From assembly GCA_937901255.1 (NCBI GenBank), contig CALCHN010000042.1, positions 161,492 through 225,491 of the forward strand: a stretch of 64,000 nt of DNA. Reading direction: 5' to 3'. The notes under the pieces are model-generated. The model searched no databases. It was not told where the DNA came from and saw nothing but the letters and a program-made list of their open reading frames with translations. This DNA is from an uncultured Flavobacteriales bacterium. Its GTDB lineage: Bacteria > Bacteroidota > Bacteroidia > Flavobacteriales_E > Vicingaceae. Positions within the stretch are counted from its first letter, which is position 1; every line of letters begins with the position of its first letter. Made by a program: the position numbers and the translations under genes. Shown piece after piece: positions 7,886-16,369 of this stretch.

Positions 7886-10800
7886 CTATTTATTTCCTGA
7901 AAATATTGTGTTACCTTATTTTTATAAAATTGAGTTAAGTGAGGTGGCGTTGTTTGTAGCAATTCTACTTCACTCTCCTTTTGCTTGTTATACTCAAAAA
8001 ATAAATTTGGGTTACTATTTTCAACAGTTTTTCCTTCTTTAGACTCTCTTTTATCATCCCACTCTCTTTCTCGTTCTGCTTTTTCAGATTCTAACAAGCG
8101 TGTTAAAATCTCTTGCTGACGGTTTAATGTTTCTTGTGTGATGCGTTTGTTTACAATATCTTGTTCATTTTCTTCCATTAATTTAGACATTCCTTCAGTA
8201 CCTTGTGCTCCTTGGTTTTTAAGCTTTTGAAGTTCTTGTCTTATTTTGGCTTGTTGTGCAGCCATTTTTGCCAACGATTCGCTTGTTCCCATTCCGCCAG
8301 GCATCATAGAACCTTCACCTGGTTTTTGCCCTGGTTTTTTACCACCTGGCTTTTGTCCTTCTTTCAAGGCTTTTTCCATTTGCTCTAATTGTTTACTCAG
8401 TTGTTCTTGCATCTTTTTAAGGCTGCCCATGCTTCCAGGTCCTGGTTTAGGCTTGCCACTGCCTCCTGGATTATCACAACTTCCCTCTCCTTGCTTTTGT
8501 GCTTGTTGTTGCATTTGTTGTAGTGCTTCATCAAAAAGTAACGCTAGGTTATTTAGTGAAGTCATAATGTATTGCTGACGAGAAGCTGCCATTGGTTTTA
8601 TCCTTTCGCTCATAAATTCAAGCGTTTTATCCATATTAGCATTGATAAGATTAATTTCTTTGTTGACAACCGATTGCAACTGCACCACACGTTTTGAAAG
8701 AGCAAAAAGTGAATCTTCTATCATTTTTGCATCGTCTTTTAATTTTTTCTGTTTTTGAGCTAGTTTTACATATTCAGGACTTTGAGTATTGGTGTTTTTA
8801 TAAACCTCCATTAGTGCTTCTTGCTCAAAAGATAAATGCACTAAATTGTCCAATAACTGACGTAATGATTCCATATCTTCGCCTTGGTCTGCTGCTTGCG
8901 ATTGTAGTGATGCCATTTTTTCTGACATCTCTTTCATTTTTTGAGCAGCACTTTTCTGACTTTTAGAAGCTTTACTGCTTTTATTGTTTTCCAACTGCTC
9001 CGAACTTTCTTGCATATCGTTGGCAATAGATTCTTTTTCTTCTTTGTTATCTTCCATACCATTTGGACGCTCCAATTCTTCATCCATCTTTTTCAACTCA
9101 TCCATTTCTTTAGAAAGTTCATCAAATTCTTTGTTCAACTCATCTTGTTTTTCTTTTAATTCCTCGCTATTGGCATCTTTATTTTCAGATTGCTCTGCTA
9201 GTTTTTCTTGTTTTTCAGCCAACTCATCCATTTTAGATTTTACATCATCTAATTTTTGTTGAAATTCCATTTGTTTAAAAAGTTCTAACGAACGATCTAG
9301 TTCTTTCTCTAGGTCTTTATTAGACAGCTCCATTTTTTCCAACTCTTCTTCTAAAAGGCTTTTATCTAAACGCTCCATCATTTCCTGTAATTTCTCCATC
9401 ATTTCCTTCATCTCATCCGTCATCAATTCATCAAACAGCTTTTGTAATTGCTCTTGTTTTTGCAACAATTCTTCGTTGTATTGTTTGTATTCATTCTGCT
9501 GCATGTTGTTTTTCTGATTTTCTTCTTCAATTTTTTCTACACGCTCTTGCAGTTCTTTTTGCTTTTCGAGCAATTCTTTCATTTTTTGCTTTTCTTCCCA
9601 ACCTATTTCTTTCTTCTCATTCAGTTTCTCTTTCAGTTTTTGCAATTCTTTTTGGATATCTTTAGCTTCAGCAATACTTTCACTTAAATCTGACTTAATT
9701 TTATTATTATTTCCATCAGTAATTTCATCTCTTTCTTTGGTAGTTTTAGATTTGAAAGTTTTTATTGCCGAGCGAGTAGATTTTGTTCCATGTATGCCAT
9801 CGTTATCCCAAATTTCAAAGTAATATTCTAGTTCTTCTCCGGGATATAAGTCTATTTCTTTTAAGTTCCAGTAATAGAAAAATTCTTCGCTAATGTTGTT
9901 TTTATTAAAAGGAATGGTAAATGAGTTGAGTTCGTTTCTTTGCGGGAGACTATCGTTTTTTGTTTTTATTCTGTAGTTAAAATTTAATTTAGTAAAACCG
10001 TAATCATCACTAATTAAACCTTTAAAATAAACTTTTTCTTCACTTAGTGAATCTCTTTTTTCTTGAATTTCTATAGCCGGATATTGGTCTTTAACTACCT
10101 GAAGGGCATATAAAACGGTATCGCTATTTGAAACAAAGTTGTTTTTTGGCAAAAAGCCATATTTTTTAGATTGTGAAGCATTTAAGTTAAATACCACTTG
10201 TTCGTTTTTAATTGCTAAATCCATCACACTATCACCTAAAATAAAATGTAAAAAATCAGCATCTTCGGTAGAAAAGTTCCATTGAATTTTAGTGCCTTCA
10301 GGAACAATTAAATCTCCCGAATTTGAAAGTGTTTCATCTGTTTTGTTGGTATAATTTGGATAATCTAATTTAATGGTAAAATTGTTTAGCGTAGGGTTGG
10401 GAATAACTTTTAGGTTAAACTCTTCAGAATAAAACCCAGAGGCATATAATTTAAAACTTTCTGATGCTTGAACATTTTTAAAGGTGTAAGCAAAGTTTCT
10501 GTTATCTGTTTTGGATAGCGGATATTTTACGCCATTTTTTTCTATATATACTTTATGTGGCAATTCATTTCCTGAGAGTAAAATATCTAAATCAAAATCG
10601 TTGTTTTTTAAGACAACAAGAGATTCATTTTCTACATTAAACTGAAAAGGTGCAACAGGCTGTATGTAAACGTTGTGGTTAAGTAATCTGTTGGTTCCTT
10701 CTGTAAAAATAGTGGGAGAAATTACGCCAATTAATAATGCGGTTAACAAAGGAATGGCTATCCATTTAAGGTATTTTTTGTTTTCGCTAAACTGTATAGC

Positions 10801-11244
10801 GTTAGAAAAAGGTACAGGAGTTAGCTCAACAGATTTTTGCTCTATACTAGCCCAAACCAGTTGGTTATTATTTTGGGAAAATGCTTTCTGTTCTTCTAAC
10901 TGTAATACATTTATCAGTTTATCTCTTACTTCATCAAAATGATTTCCTATAATGGTTGCAGCTTGTTTGTGATTAATAATTTCTCCAAATTGGTAAAGTT
11001 TTAATAGGGGAATTACTATAAAATAAACCAAAACATAGGCAGCACTTAGTACAAAAGTGTAAAATAAAATGGTTCTGCCGAGGGTATTAAACTGAATAAA
11101 ATATTCGACAATTGTAATAAATAGAAAAGCCGCCATGAGCAAGCCAAAAGCATAAATTCCACCTTTAATTAAGCGGTTTTTGTAATACTTTCGGATGAAA
11201 GCATCCAACTTTTGAATTAATATATGGTAGTTGTTTTGGCTCAT
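7882..11244 (-). CDS. DUF4175 family membrane protein with long coiled coil, 1120 aa
   Basis: N-terminal membrane segments (roughly residues 25-85 and around 160-180) are followed by an Ig-like extracytoplasmic region. A very long Glu/Lys/Gln-rich coiled coil (about residues 520-850) comes next, then a Gly/Pro/Lys/Met-rich linker with GSGKPKPGPGS-type sequence (about 930-1000), and a charged tail. This architecture and the position upstream of an RsbW-like gene, ybeY and mnmG match the Bacteroidota DUF4175 family, whose function is unknown. It is probably the first gene of this run. The low-complexity coding sequence generates many long but meaningless ORFs on the opposite strand. Confidence 0.85.
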   Translation of the reverse strand: MSQNNYHILIQKLDAFIRKYYKNRLIKGGIYAFGLLMAAFLFITIVEYFIQFNTLGRTILFYTFVLSAAYVLVYFIVIPLLKLYQFGEIINHKQAATIIGNHFDEVRDKLINVLQLEEQKAFSQNNNQLVWASIEQKSVELTPVPFSNAIQFSENKKYLKWIAIPLLTALLIGVISPTIFTEGTNRLLNHNVYIQPVAPFQFNVENESLVVLKNNDFDLDILLSGNELPHKVYIEKNGVKYPLSKTDNRNFAYTFKNVQASESFKLYASGFYSEEFNLKVIPNPTLNNFTIKLDYPNYTNKTDETLSNSGDLIVPEGTKIQWNFSTEDADFLHFILGDSVMDLAIKNEQVVFNLNASQSKKYGFLPKNNFVSNSDTVLYALQVVKDQYPAIEIQEKRDSLSEEKVYFKGLISDDYGFTKLNFNYRIKTKNDSLPQRNELNSFTIPFNKNNISEEFFYYWNLKEIDLYPGEELEYYFEIWDNDGIHGTKSTRSAIKTFKSKTTKERDEITDGNNNKIKSDLSESIAEAKDIQKELQKLKEKLNEKKEIGWEEKQKMKELLEKQKELQERVEKIEEENQKNNMQQNEYKQYNEELLQKQEQLQKLFDELMTDEMKEMMEKLQEMMERLDKSLLEEELEKMELSNKDLEKELDRSLELFKQMEFQQKLDDVKSKMDELAEKQEKLAEQSENKDANSEELKEKQDELNKEFDELSKEMDELKKMDEELERPNGMEDNKEEKESIANDMQESSEQLENNKSSKASKSQKSAAQKMKEMSEKMASLQSQAADQGEDMESLRQLLDNLVHLSFEQEALMEVYKNTNTQSPEYVKLAQKQKKLKDDAKMIEDSLFALSKRVVQLQSVVNKEINLINANMDKTLEFMSERIKPMAASRQQYIMTSLNNLALLFDEALQQMQQQAQKQGEGSCDNPGGSGKPKPGPGSMGSLKKMQEQLSKQLEQMEKALKEGQKPGGKKPGQKPGEGSMMPGGMGTSESLAKMAAQQAKIRQELQKLKNQGAQGTEGMSKLMEENEQDIVNKRITQETLNRQQEILTRLLESEKAEREREWDDKRESKEGKTVENSNPNLFFEYNKQKESEVELLQTTPPHLTQFYKNKVTQYFQEINR

Positions 11245-11285
11245 GTGTTTACCCCAAACGTAAAACTTGTTTTTTTGTTTTGATT

Positions 11286-11708
11286 TTAAGCTTGTTTAAC
11301 AAATGCGTTTATAGCAAGCTCGTAAGAAGTTAATCCGAAACCGGAAATTGTTCCCCAACAATGTTTTGCCATGTAAGAATGATGTCTAAAACTTTCTCGG
11401 GCATAAATGTTAGAAATATGTACTTCAATAACAGGTGTTTTAATGGCAGCAACTGCATCTGCTATAGCTATTGATGTATGCGTGTAAGCTCCGGCATTTA
11501 GTATGATTCCATTATAGGAAAACCCTTTTTCATGGAGTTTGTCAATAATCTCTCCTTCAATGTTGCTTTGAAAGTAACTGATATCAGCCATAGGAAATTT
11601 TTTCTTTAGTTGCTCTAAAGATTCCTCAAAAGAAGTATTTCCATAAATTCTGGGTTCTCTTTTGCCCAAAAGGTTCAAATTTGGACCATTGATAATAATC
11701 AGTTGCAT
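11286..11708 (-). CDS. aroQ: Type II 3-dehydroquinate dehydratase
   Basis: Third step of the shikimate pathway (3-dehydroquinate to 3-dehydroshikimate), cytosolic dodecamer. The family motifs are clear in the 140-aa protein: IINGPNLNLLGKREPRIYG with the lid Arg/Tyr, SNIEGEIIDKLHE, LNAGAYTHTSIAIADA, EVHISNIYARESFRHHS with the catalytic His, and GFGLTSYELAINA. The start at MQLIIINGP is the usual one. It is 41 bp upstream of the DUF4175 gene on the same strand, so it may belong to the same transcript. Confidence 0.95.
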   Translation of the reverse strand: MQLIIINGPNLNLLGKREPRIYGNTSFEESLEQLKKKFPMADISYFQSNIEGEIIDKLHEKGFSYNGIILNAGAYTHTSIAIADAVAAIKTPVIEVHISNIYARESFRHHSYMAKHCWGTISGFGLTSYELAINAFVKQA

Positions 11709-11851
11709 AAATAGTTGGCGTTTGGTAACAAAGTTAGGATTTTTTTTAGATGTAAAGTTCTCTAATACCTGAGGCTAACTTCAATATTAGGAGTTTGTTT
11801 ATCAATTGAGTATGAAAAAAAACCTAAGTTCTATAAATGTAATTTATTCCT

Positions 11852-11927
11852 ACAATAACTTATATATTGCGATATCTTACTTATTGTCAAATAAAAAGGT
11901 CACCTTTGTACTTCTTCCTTACAGTAC
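11852..11927 (+). promoter_or_regulatory. Degenerate copy (F) of the shared regulon promoter, upstream of the AraC gene
   Basis: ACAATAAC (11852-11859) and TATCTTAC (11873-11880) are 21 bp apart and resemble the doubled TATGTAAC site of the five strong copies. CACCTTTG (11901-11908) is the matching -7 box, here 20 instead of 21 bp behind the second half-site. GTACT/AGTAC (11908-11912, 11923-11927) can pair just behind it. This places the transcription start near 11913, downstream of the first ATG of the open frame (11867), which rules that ATG out. Confidence 0.5.
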
Positions 11928-11956
11928 TCTTCCGAATAAATTTAATTTTTTTACAT

Positions 11957-12541
11957 TTGAAATTATACATCAAATACATGGTTAGCAACCGCTGTAAAAT
12001 GGCTGTTAAAGAAGAGTTGAAAAAACTTGACCTTCATTTTATGCCTATTGAACTAGGTGAAGTTGATGTAATGGAGAACCTCTCAACGGTTCAGCGTGAG
12101 CAATTAAGAGCAGGCTTATTTAGTTTAGGTCTTGAATTAATGGATGATAAGAGAGCGATGCTCATTGAAAAGATAAAAAACGTAATTATTGAAATGATTC
12201 ATCATACAGATGAATTTATAAAGGTAAATTTTTCGGTTTACTTAAGTGAAAAGTTAAACCATGATTATACTTACTTATCAAATTTATTTTCAGAAGTACA
12301 AGGAACAACCATAGAGCAATTTATTATTTCTCATAAAATTGAACGAATAAAGGAATTAATTATTTATGGAGAACTAAATATAACAGAAATTGCTTGGAAG
12401 ATGAATTACAGTAGTGTTGCTCATTTATCCAATCAATTTAAAAAAGTTACCGGACTTACTCCTTCTCATTTTAAACAAATGAAAAGCATGCGAAGAAACC
12501 CTATAGAGGATATTGGAAATTTACCAGATACAAATCCATAA
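11957..12541 (+). CDS. AraC-family transcriptional regulator
   Basis: The C-terminal third is an AraC-type double helix-turn-helix: YTYLSNLFSEVQGTTIEQFIISHKIERIKEL, then NITEIAWKMNYSSVAHLSNQFKKVTGLTPSHFK. The N-terminal half is short and without a sugar-binding cupin. The open frame begins at 11867, but the promoter-like box at 11901-11908 lies inside that extension. A TTG start at 11957 gives the N-terminus KLYIKYMVSNRCKM, which resembles relatives as I remember them; ATG 11978 is the alternative. It is followed 1 bp later by a hybrid histidine kinase, so the two are co-expressed. It is the best candidate for the factor that binds the doubled TATGTAAC element of this region, though that is inference. 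Confidence 0.85.
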   Translation: MKLYIKYMVSNRCKMAVKEELKKLDLHFMPIELGEVDVMENLSTVQREQLRAGLFSLGLELMDDKRAMLIEKIKNVIIEMIHHTDEFIKVNFSVYLSEKLNHDYTYLSNLFSEVQGTTIEQFIISHKIERIKELIIYGELNITEIAWKMNYSSVAHLSNQFKKVTGLTPSHFKQMKSMRRNPIEDIGNLPDTNP

Positions 12542-12542
12542 A

Positions 12543-14549
12543 ATGTTGATAGCAAAAAAAGAAAGAGAGGAATCTCAGTATGCACGAAGTTTGATTGAAG
12601 CAAGCCTTGATCCTTTGGTAACTATAAGTACCGAAGGAAAAATTATGGACATGAATCAAGCCACTGTAAACATTACAGGAAGAACCCGAAAGCAACTGAC
12701 CGGAACCGATTTTTTTGATTATTTTACAGAGCCTCAAAAAGCCCGTGAAGTTTATCAGGAAGTATTTGCAAAAGGTTCAGTTATAGACTCACCACTTACA
12801 TTGCGTCAAAAAAAAGGCAAACTAACCGATGTGTTATTTAACGGCTCAGTTTATAAAGATGATAAGGGAAATGTATTGGGTGTAGTAATTGTGGCGAGAG
12901 ATGTTACTGAGCAAAAAAGAATTGTTAGAGAATCTAACTCAGCTAAAGTATTTGCAGAGTTGGCAACAGCTATTGCTGAGGAAGCGAAAGTAAGAGCAGA
13001 AAACGCTACACAAATAGCACAGAATGCTGTAAAATCAAAGCAACAGTTTTTATCAAACATGAGTCACGAAATTCGAACTCCGATGAATGCAATTATTGGG
13101 TTTACGAAAGTATTGCTCAGAACAGACCTCACAGAAAAACAGCAAGAATATTTAAGTGCGATAGAACTAAGTGGTAACTCGTTAATTGTACTTATAAACG
13201 ATATACTTGATTTGGCAAAAGTAGATTCCGGAAAAATGAAGTTTGAACAAACCCCCTTTAATATAGCTTCTTCTATATCGGCTATGCTGCATTTGTTTGA
13301 ACCAAAAATTCAGGAAAAAAATTTAATTCTAATTAAAGAATACGATAATAAAATTCCCAAAGTATTGATTGGTGATTCAGTAAGGTTACATCAAATTATT
13401 TTAAACTTGGTTAGTAATGCAGTAAAATTTACATCGCACGGTAAGATTACAGTAAGTGTTAAGTTAGTAAAAGAAGACGATGAAAAAGTGGTTATTAAAT
13501 TTTCAGTTAAAGATACTGGTATTGGTATTGAAGCAAGTAAAATAGGTGGCATTTTTGAAAATTTTCAGCAAGCAACAAGTGGTACATCAAGAATATATGG
13601 TGGAACAGGATTAGGGCTTGCCATTGTGAAACAATTGGTAGAGTCTCAACAAGGAAGTGTTCATGTGAAAAGTAAAATAGGCGAAGGAAGTACTTTTAGT
13701 TTTACGTTGAGTTTTATGAAAACAAATGCTGAATTTGAAATAGAAACTGAAGCAATAGAACCTAATACTAAAGTTGGTAAACTGAAAATATTAGTAGTGG
13801 AAGACATTCCTCTTAACCAATTGTTAATGAAAACATTGTTAGAAGATTTTGGATTTGAATTGGACATTGCTTCAAATGGAAAAATAGCCATAGAAAAACT
13901 ACAAAACACAGCTTACGATCTTATTTTAATGGACTTACAAATGCCCGAAATGAATGGGTTTGAAGCTACTGAATTTATTAGAAACACTATGAATTCTAAA
14001 ATCCCTATTATGGCATTAACTGCCGATGTAACCACTGCTGATTTAGCAAAATGCAAAGCTGTGGGCATGAATGATTATATAGCAAAACCTGTTGATGATA
14101 GATTATTGCACAGTAAAATAATTAAGTTAGTAAAAAAATATTCTTACAATAGAGGGAATAAAATAAAAGAAACAAGCCTATTAACAACCATAAAATATTG
14201 CAACCTAGATTATTTAATTGAGCGTACAAAATCTAACCCCAAATTATTAACAGAAATGATTGCACTTTATTTGGAACAAACACCCGTTTTAGTAAAGGCA
14301 ATGAAAAAAGGCTTGGAGCAAAAAGATTGGGTTTCGGTAAATGCAGTAGCTCACAAAATGATACCTTCTTTTTCTATAATGGGTATGCATAAAGATTATG
14401 AAAATATAGCAAAAAAAGTTCAGGAATATAGTGGTGCCAATAAACAAATAGACAAACTTCCCGACCTTATATTACAATTAGAAAAGGTATGTTTACAAGC
14501 ATGTGAAGAATTGAAAAATGACCTAAAAAAAATGAAAAATGAAAAATGA
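12543..14549 (+). CDS. PAS-domain hybrid histidine kinase with receiver and HPt domains
   Basis: Order of domains: PAS (about residues 15-120), a short coiled linker, HisKA with phospho-accepting His175 in SHEIRTP, and HATPase with N, G1 and G2 boxes (IILNLVSNAVKF, KDTGIGIE, GGTGLGLAI). A receiver follows with Asp464 in LILMDLQMPEMNG, then a C-terminal HPt with His604 in AHKMIPSFSIMGM. There are no membrane segments, so it is a cytoplasmic sensor. An ATG at 12513 inside the upstream AraC gene is possible. ATG 12543, one base after the AraC stop, is preferred because it fits tight operon packing. A complete His-Asp-His relay with a free receiver gene next to it implies output through that receiver. 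Confidence 0.92.
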   Translation: MLIAKKEREESQYARSLIEASLDPLVTISTEGKIMDMNQATVNITGRTRKQLTGTDFFDYFTEPQKAREVYQEVFAKGSVIDSPLTLRQKKGKLTDVLFNGSVYKDDKGNVLGVVIVARDVTEQKRIVRESNSAKVFAELATAIAEEAKVRAENATQIAQNAVKSKQQFLSNMSHEIRTPMNAIIGFTKVLLRTDLTEKQQEYLSAIELSGNSLIVLINDILDLAKVDSGKMKFEQTPFNIASSISAMLHLFEPKIQEKNLILIKEYDNKIPKVLIGDSVRLHQIILNLVSNAVKFTSHGKITVSVKLVKEDDEKVVIKFSVKDTGIGIEASKIGGIFENFQQATSGTSRIYGGTGLGLAIVKQLVESQQGSVHVKSKIGEGSTFSFTLSFMKTNAEFEIETEAIEPNTKVGKLKILVVEDIPLNQLLMKTLLEDFGFELDIASNGKIAIEKLQNTAYDLILMDLQMPEMNGFEATEFIRNTMNSKIPIMALTADVTTADLAKCKAVGMNDYIAKPVDDRLLHSKIIKLVKKYSYNRGNKIKETSLLTTIKYCNLDYLIERTKSNPKLLTEMIALYLEQTPVLVKAMKKGLEQKDWVSVNAVAHKMIPSFSIMGMHKDYENIAKKVQEYSGANKQIDKLPDLILQLEKVCLQACEELKNDLKKMKNEK

Positions 14550-14973
14550 AAAAAAAATAAAACTTTTCCTTGTTGATGATGATGCCGTATTTTTAAAATC
14601 ATTAGAAATTGAGTTTCTTCAAAATGCTGATTTTGAAATAGAAACATTCGCTACAGGTGAACTTTGTCTGGAGAATATATCTAAAAATCCGGATGTTGTA
14701 ATTTTAGATTATCATCTTAATGGGATTGATTTGGATGCCATGAATGGAATATATGTACTGGATGAAATAAAAGAATTTAATAAAGACATTCCTGTAGTAA
14801 TGCTATCCTCGCAAGATGATATAAATGTTGCTGTAAATTGTATGCATCACAAAGCTTTTGACTATGTAGTAAAAAGTGAAACTGCTTTTCTTCGTCTGCA
14901 AAGTATCATTACCAATATCTTTAAGTTTAAAAAAATAGAAAGCCAGTTGAACTGGTACATGGACAAGATATAG
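14539..14973 (+). CDS. Stand-alone response-regulator receiver protein
   Basis: A 144-aa single REC domain: acidic pair in LFLVDDDAVF, phosphorylation site Asp57 in VVILDYHLNG, Ser in VVMLSSQDD, Lys in FDYVVKSE. There is no DNA-binding output domain, so it must act by protein contact, probably accepting phosphate from the HPt of the kinase whose gene it overlaps by 11 bp. The insertion IDLDAMNG after the phosphorylation strand is slightly longer than usual. It is the last gene of the AraC-kinase-receiver operon. No clear terminator follows. Confidence 0.9.
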   Translation: MKNEKKIKLFLVDDDAVFLKSLEIEFLQNADFEIETFATGELCLENISKNPDVVILDYHLNGIDLDAMNGIYVLDEIKEFNKDIPVVMLSSQDDINVAVNCMHHKAFDYVVKSETAFLRLQSIITNIFKFKKIESQLNWYMDKI

Positions 14974-15065
14974 TCTTTCTAGTAATTTACAGTAGAATTT
15001 CCTACCTATTAGTGATAGCTCTTCGCTACCAAATAACGCCTACTTTTCCTTTATTTAAAAATGCG

Positions 15066-15148
15066 TGAATTATGTAACTTATCTCTTAAGTTATGTAACA
15101 CATCCTGTTTTAAAACAGCTCACCTTTGCATGTAAGGAATAAATCCTT
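15066..15148 (+). promoter_or_regulatory. Regulon promoter element A with 5' stem-loop
   Basis: TGAATTATGTAAC ending at 15078 and TATGTAAC at 15092-15099 are direct repeats exactly 21 bp apart. CACCTTTG (15121-15128), a TAnnTTTG-like -7 box, follows after 21 bp. AAGGA-ATAAA-TCCTT (15134-15148) forms a stem-loop at the predicted mRNA 5' end. The start codon of the first gene is 54 bp from the -7 box. The same layout recurs at 17482, 18168, 20803 and 26784. Confidence 0.8.
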
Positions 15149-15174
15149 TATATCTAAAAACCAAATTTATCATT

Positions 15175-15588
15175 ATGAAAACCATTACAAAATTAGTTCT
15201 ATTTACAGCCTTAGGATTGTTTATACTTCCTACTACCTTGCTTGCTCAAGAAAAAACTGTATTAGAAGGTACAGAAAAAGAAATTAAAGAAGAACAAAAA
15301 GATTTAAACAAGAAAAAAGATAACGCATCAGGCTTAGAGAAAGCAGAAAAAAATGCAAATAAAAAAGCTGGACAGCTAGAAAAAGCGGAATCTAATTTAG
15401 AGAATAAAGAAGAAGCGGTAGAAAAAGCAGCAGAAAAAGTAAGTAAGAAAGAAGAACAAAAAGATAAGGCGGATAAAAAAGTAGCAAAAAAAGAAGCTGC
15501 CGTTAAAAAAGCTAAAAAGAAAGAGTTAGCAAAACAGAAAGAAAAAGCTAAGCAAAGAGAAGACAATCCAAAAAAAGATAACGATTAA
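15175..15588 (+). CDS. Exported lysine/glutamate-rich coiled-coil protein, 137 aa
   Basis: A signal peptide (residues 1-24, cleaved after LLAQ) is followed by an almost pure Lys/Glu/Ala helix with heptad-like spacing, predicted to be one long coiled coil in the periplasm. There is no lipobox and no known domain. It is the first gene behind promoter element A, ahead of a single-TM protein, two small cytoplasmic proteins and an AI-2E-family permease. Function unknown; a stress-induced envelope protein is a guess from context. Confidence 0.75.
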   Translation: MKTITKLVLFTALGLFILPTTLLAQEKTVLEGTEKEIKEEQKDLNKKKDNASGLEKAEKNANKKAGQLEKAESNLENKEEAVEKAAEKVSKKEEQKDKADKKVAKKEAAVKKAKKKELAKQKEKAKQREDNPKKDND

Positions 15589-15637
15589 CCAAAATACCCT
15601 TACATCAAATTATTATAAAAACTAAAAACGAATTAAC

Positions 15638-15937
15638 ATGAAAAAATTAACCTACTCATTATTAACAATAGGATTATTGTCAATAACCCCAACTTTAAAA
15701 GCAGACAACACGCCTGTTAAGCCGCCTGTTGAAACCTCAGCTGAATCTACTGAATTATTAAATAGGTTAGATGAGATTAATGAAATGGACAAATCTGACC
15801 TTAAACATAGTGAAAAAAAGGTGCTTCGTAAAGAAGTTAAATCAATTGAAAAGCAATTGAAACAAAACAATGGAGGAGTTTATCTTTCTGTTGGAGCCAT
15901 CATTATTATTATTTTATTGCTGATTATTCTTTTATAA
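15638..15937 (+). CDS. Small exported protein with C-terminal membrane anchor, 99 aa
   Basis: Signal peptide (about residues 1-22), a charged helix (about 40-78, rich in Lys/Glu), then GGVYLSVGAIIIIILLLIILL, a single C-terminal membrane helix with no tail. Proteins of this layout, with a charged helix followed by YLSVGAIIIIILLLI, recur in Bacteroidota next to envelope-stress genes, but I know of no assigned function. 49 bp separate it from the preceding coiled-coil gene and 10 bp from the next gene, so it is part of the element A transcript. Confidence 0.75.
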   Translation: MKKLTYSLLTIGLLSITPTLKADNTPVKPPVETSAESTELLNRLDEINEMDKSDLKHSEKKVLRKEVKSIEKQLKQNNGGVYLSVGAIIIIILLLIILL

Positions 15938-15947
15938 ACTAATCCCA

Positions 15948-16133
15948 ATGAAAAACAAAGCACCTAATGATAATACTACTAATAATGAAAAATTAGAAAA
16001 AGCTTCTGCTTTAATAACTGATAGTGATATTGTGTTTGTAAACGGTAGTAAAGATGATTTTTTGGGTAGATGTCAAATGAAACTTAATAAAATAAAAGAA
16101 AAGTTTCGATTATTATTTAAGGAAGATGAATAA
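15948..16133 (+). CDS. Small hypothetical protein, 61 aa
   Basis: Soluble, charged, with no signal peptide. The C-terminal LNKIKEKFRLLFKEDE is an amphipathic helix that may touch the membrane. Its end overlaps the start of the next gene by 8 bp, and it lies 10 bp after the single-TM gene, which supports it being a genuine gene of the operon. I do not recognise the family. Confidence 0.65.
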   Translation: MKNKAPNDNTTNNEKLEKASALITDSDIVFVNGSKDDFLGRCQMKLNKIKEKFRLLFKEDE

Positions 16134-16344
16134 CAAAGAACTACTAAATTCAAAAATTCTTGAAATAACATTACAGATTAACGATACACATCCAGAATTA
16201 TCAAAATATATAGAAGAACTTCCTATAACAATACCCACTATAGGAAATCGAAGTATAACAGCCAAGAATTTAGCCTCTTATTATGAATCTTTATGTTCTA
16301 TCTTAAACAAGTATTTGTTAGAACACACAAAGAATAAACGTTAA
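16126..16344 (+). CDS. Small hypothetical protein, 72 aa
   Basis: Soluble, mostly helical. A central segment, HPELSKYIEELPITIP, looks like a conserved core. It overlaps the preceding small gene by 8 bp and is followed 25 bp later by the permease gene. It has no cysteine or metal motif. The function is unknown; translational coupling to its neighbour is visible. Confidence 0.65.
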   Translation: MNNKELLNSKILEITLQINDTHPELSKYIEELPITIPTIGNRSITAKNLASYYESLCSILNKYLLEHTKNKR

Positions 16345-16369
16345 TTCTAGTATTAAATGGTAAAACACT

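Noticed and set aside
8203..9687. Several open frames of 60-110 codons on the plus strand (for example 8203-8388, 8246-8578, 9448-9687).
   Set aside because: They are antisense to the low-complexity coiled-coil and Gly/Pro-rich parts of the DUF4175 gene; composition (Phe/Leu/Ser/Cys runs) is that of a reverse-complemented Lys/Glu/Gln-rich sequence.
11867..11956. N-terminal extension of the AraC gene up to ATG 11867.
   Set aside because: The region contains the promoter half-site and CACCTTTG box, so it cannot be translated from that promoter; the extra residues look like untranslated AT-rich DNA.
12513..12541. Apparent fusion or frameshift between the AraC regulator and the hybrid kinase, which overlap if the kinase starts at 12513.
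   Set aside because: Both proteins are complete; an ATG one base after the AraC stop gives an ordinary operon junction.
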